A DNA stretch of 64,000 bases from Microlunatus antarcticus (GTDB taxonomy: Bacteria > Actinomycetota > Actinomycetes > Propionibacteriales > Propionibacteriaceae): positions 3,658,001-3,722,000 of the forward strand of contig NZ_JACHZG010000001.1 in assembly GCF_014193425.1 (NCBI RefSeq), in the 5' to 3' direction. Below the pieces are notes generated by a model, which searched no databases, was not told the origin of the DNA, and saw nothing but the letters and a program-made list of their open reading frames with translations. The position numbers and the translations under genes are program-made. Position 1 is the first letter of the stretch, and each line of letters starts with the position of its first letter. Of the stretch, positions 63,483 to 64,000 are shown piece by piece.

Positions 63483-64000
63483 GTGCCACCCGCCCGACCC
63501 GCCTTCCTGCGGCGGCGACAGCACCCCGGCGAGGCGCGGCTGCCCCGTGAGGTCTACGTCCTGGGCCTGATCGCCTTCTGCGTCGCCGTGGGCTTCGGCG
63601 TCCTGGTCCCGGTGCTCCCCGTCTTCGCGCGGAGCTTCGGGGTGAACAACTTCGAGGTGGGAGCGGTCGTCTCCGCCTTCGCCCTGATGCGGCTGGCGTG
63701 CAGCCCGTTCTGCGGTCGCCTGATCGGGATCTTCGGCGAGCGCGTCGTCCTGGCGGTCGGCATCTACGTCGTCGCCGTCAGCAGCGGGCTGGCGGGGATC
63801 TCGACGAGCTACGAGCAGCTGCTCGTGCTGCGCGGGCTCGGCGGGATCGGCTCGGCCATGTTCACGGTGTCGGCCACCACGCTCCTGCTGACCAGCGTCG
63901 GACCGGGCGTCCGGGGCCGCGCGACGGGCTTCTTCCAGGCCGGCTTCCTGCTCGGCGGCATGGCGGGCCCGGCCATCGGCGGCGTCCTCGCGGCCATCAG
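63483..64000 (+). CDS. MFS transporter, DHA1-like (5' part only)
   Basis: 172 codons to the window edge, open throughout. EVYVLGLIAFCVAVGFGVLVPVLPVFARSFGV is helix 1, then SPFCGRLIGIFGERVVL (MFS motif A region), LLVLRGLGGIGSAMFTVSATTLLL (motif B) and GFFQAGFLLGGMAGPAIGGVLAA (motif C, antiporter type). GTG 63483 lies six bases after CACACT (63471-63476), a leaderless-type start. Likely a multidrug or small-molecule exporter; the rest of the gene is outside the window. Confidence 0.85.
   Translation, partial: MPPARPAFLRRRQHPGEARLPREVYVLGLIAFCVAVGFGVLVPVLPVFARSFGVNNFEVGAVVSAFALMRLACSPFCGRLIGIFGERVVLAVGIYVVAVSSGLAGISTSYEQLLVLRGLGGIGSAMFTVSATTLLLTSVGPGVRGRATGFFQAGFLLGGMAGPAIGGVLAAI

Noticed and set aside
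1-64000. tRNA, rRNA, insertion sequences, prophage or integrase
   Set aside because: No transposase or integrase motifs, no terminal inverted repeats with target duplications, and no cloverleaf-like sequence were noticed while reading; a tRNA scan was not possible.

Overview
This is a very high-GC chromosomal segment from an actinomycete. Evidence for that: a mycothiol S-conjugate amidase (Mca), two proteins with LAxTG-type (class E) sortase signals, many GTG starts, and many genes whose -10 box lies about six bases before the start codon, as in leaderless actinobacterial genes. The gene set would fit Propionibacteriales (Nocardioides/Propionibacteriaceae type), but that rank is inference.

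Layout. 1-4240: end of an oligopeptide-type ABC operon (binding lipoprotein, then two ATPases; the last runs off the window). 4344-9031: ispF-aceB-pepN operon, reading leftward, with an Eis-like acetyltransferase divergent from it. 9058-17250: small housekeeping and hypothetical genes (ABM-fold protein, 50-aa Lys-rich protein, VOC protein, Cys-rich protein, YchF, DUF1348, DoxX, M18 aminopeptidase, RmuC). 17348-20484: ispH, xseA-xseB, DUF4245. 20605-29031: a 2,808-aa secreted protein of 26 Ig-like repeats with a LANTG anchor. 29299-40297: methyltransferase-like protein, fumC, two tandem lysozyme-like secreted proteins, PhoH, a haloacetate-dehalogenase-like hydrolase, a DUF559 protein, a cis-prenyltransferase, hemolysin III and a YyaL-type protein. 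40362-47768: a 2,468-aa secreted protein of 16 DUF11-type repeats with a LAATG anchor. 47936-54358: two divergent operons, one with DUF2231 protein, response regulator, histidine kinase and VIT-type metal transporter, the other with a His-rich small protein, a ferric-reductase-like flavocytochrome, an FMN-binding lipid-side protein and ApbE. 54386-58202: small membrane protein, mca, DUF4307, greA, DUF2089 and DUF4097 genes. 58343-64000: MarR regulator and DHA2 exporter, an L,D-transpeptidase lipoprotein, an AI-2E-family permease, and the start of another MFS transporter.

The backbone from ychF (11793) to greA (56718) has the same gene order and relative orientations that I recall for Mycobacterium tuberculosis Rv1112 to Rv1080c. 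Against that backbone the two giant surface proteins and the flavin electron-transfer locus stand out as lineage-specific insertions. The electron-transfer locus is the best candidate for a coherent, little-described system: a metal- or redox-sensing two-component pair would control export of reducing power from NAD(P)H through a haem membrane protein to a covalently flavinylated extracytoplasmic acceptor, coupled to a metal transporter.

Other recurrent features are a dispersed same-orientation repeat (core CCTGAGCCYGTCGAAG) that lies inside two coding regions as well as in terminators, and long near-perfect hairpins between convergent genes. No tRNA, rRNA, CRISPR array, insertion sequence or prophage was seen. 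No gene-free stretch exceeds 300 bases; the longest gaps (4092-4343, 29032-29298, 34585-34841, 60532-60756) are upstream leaders described below.
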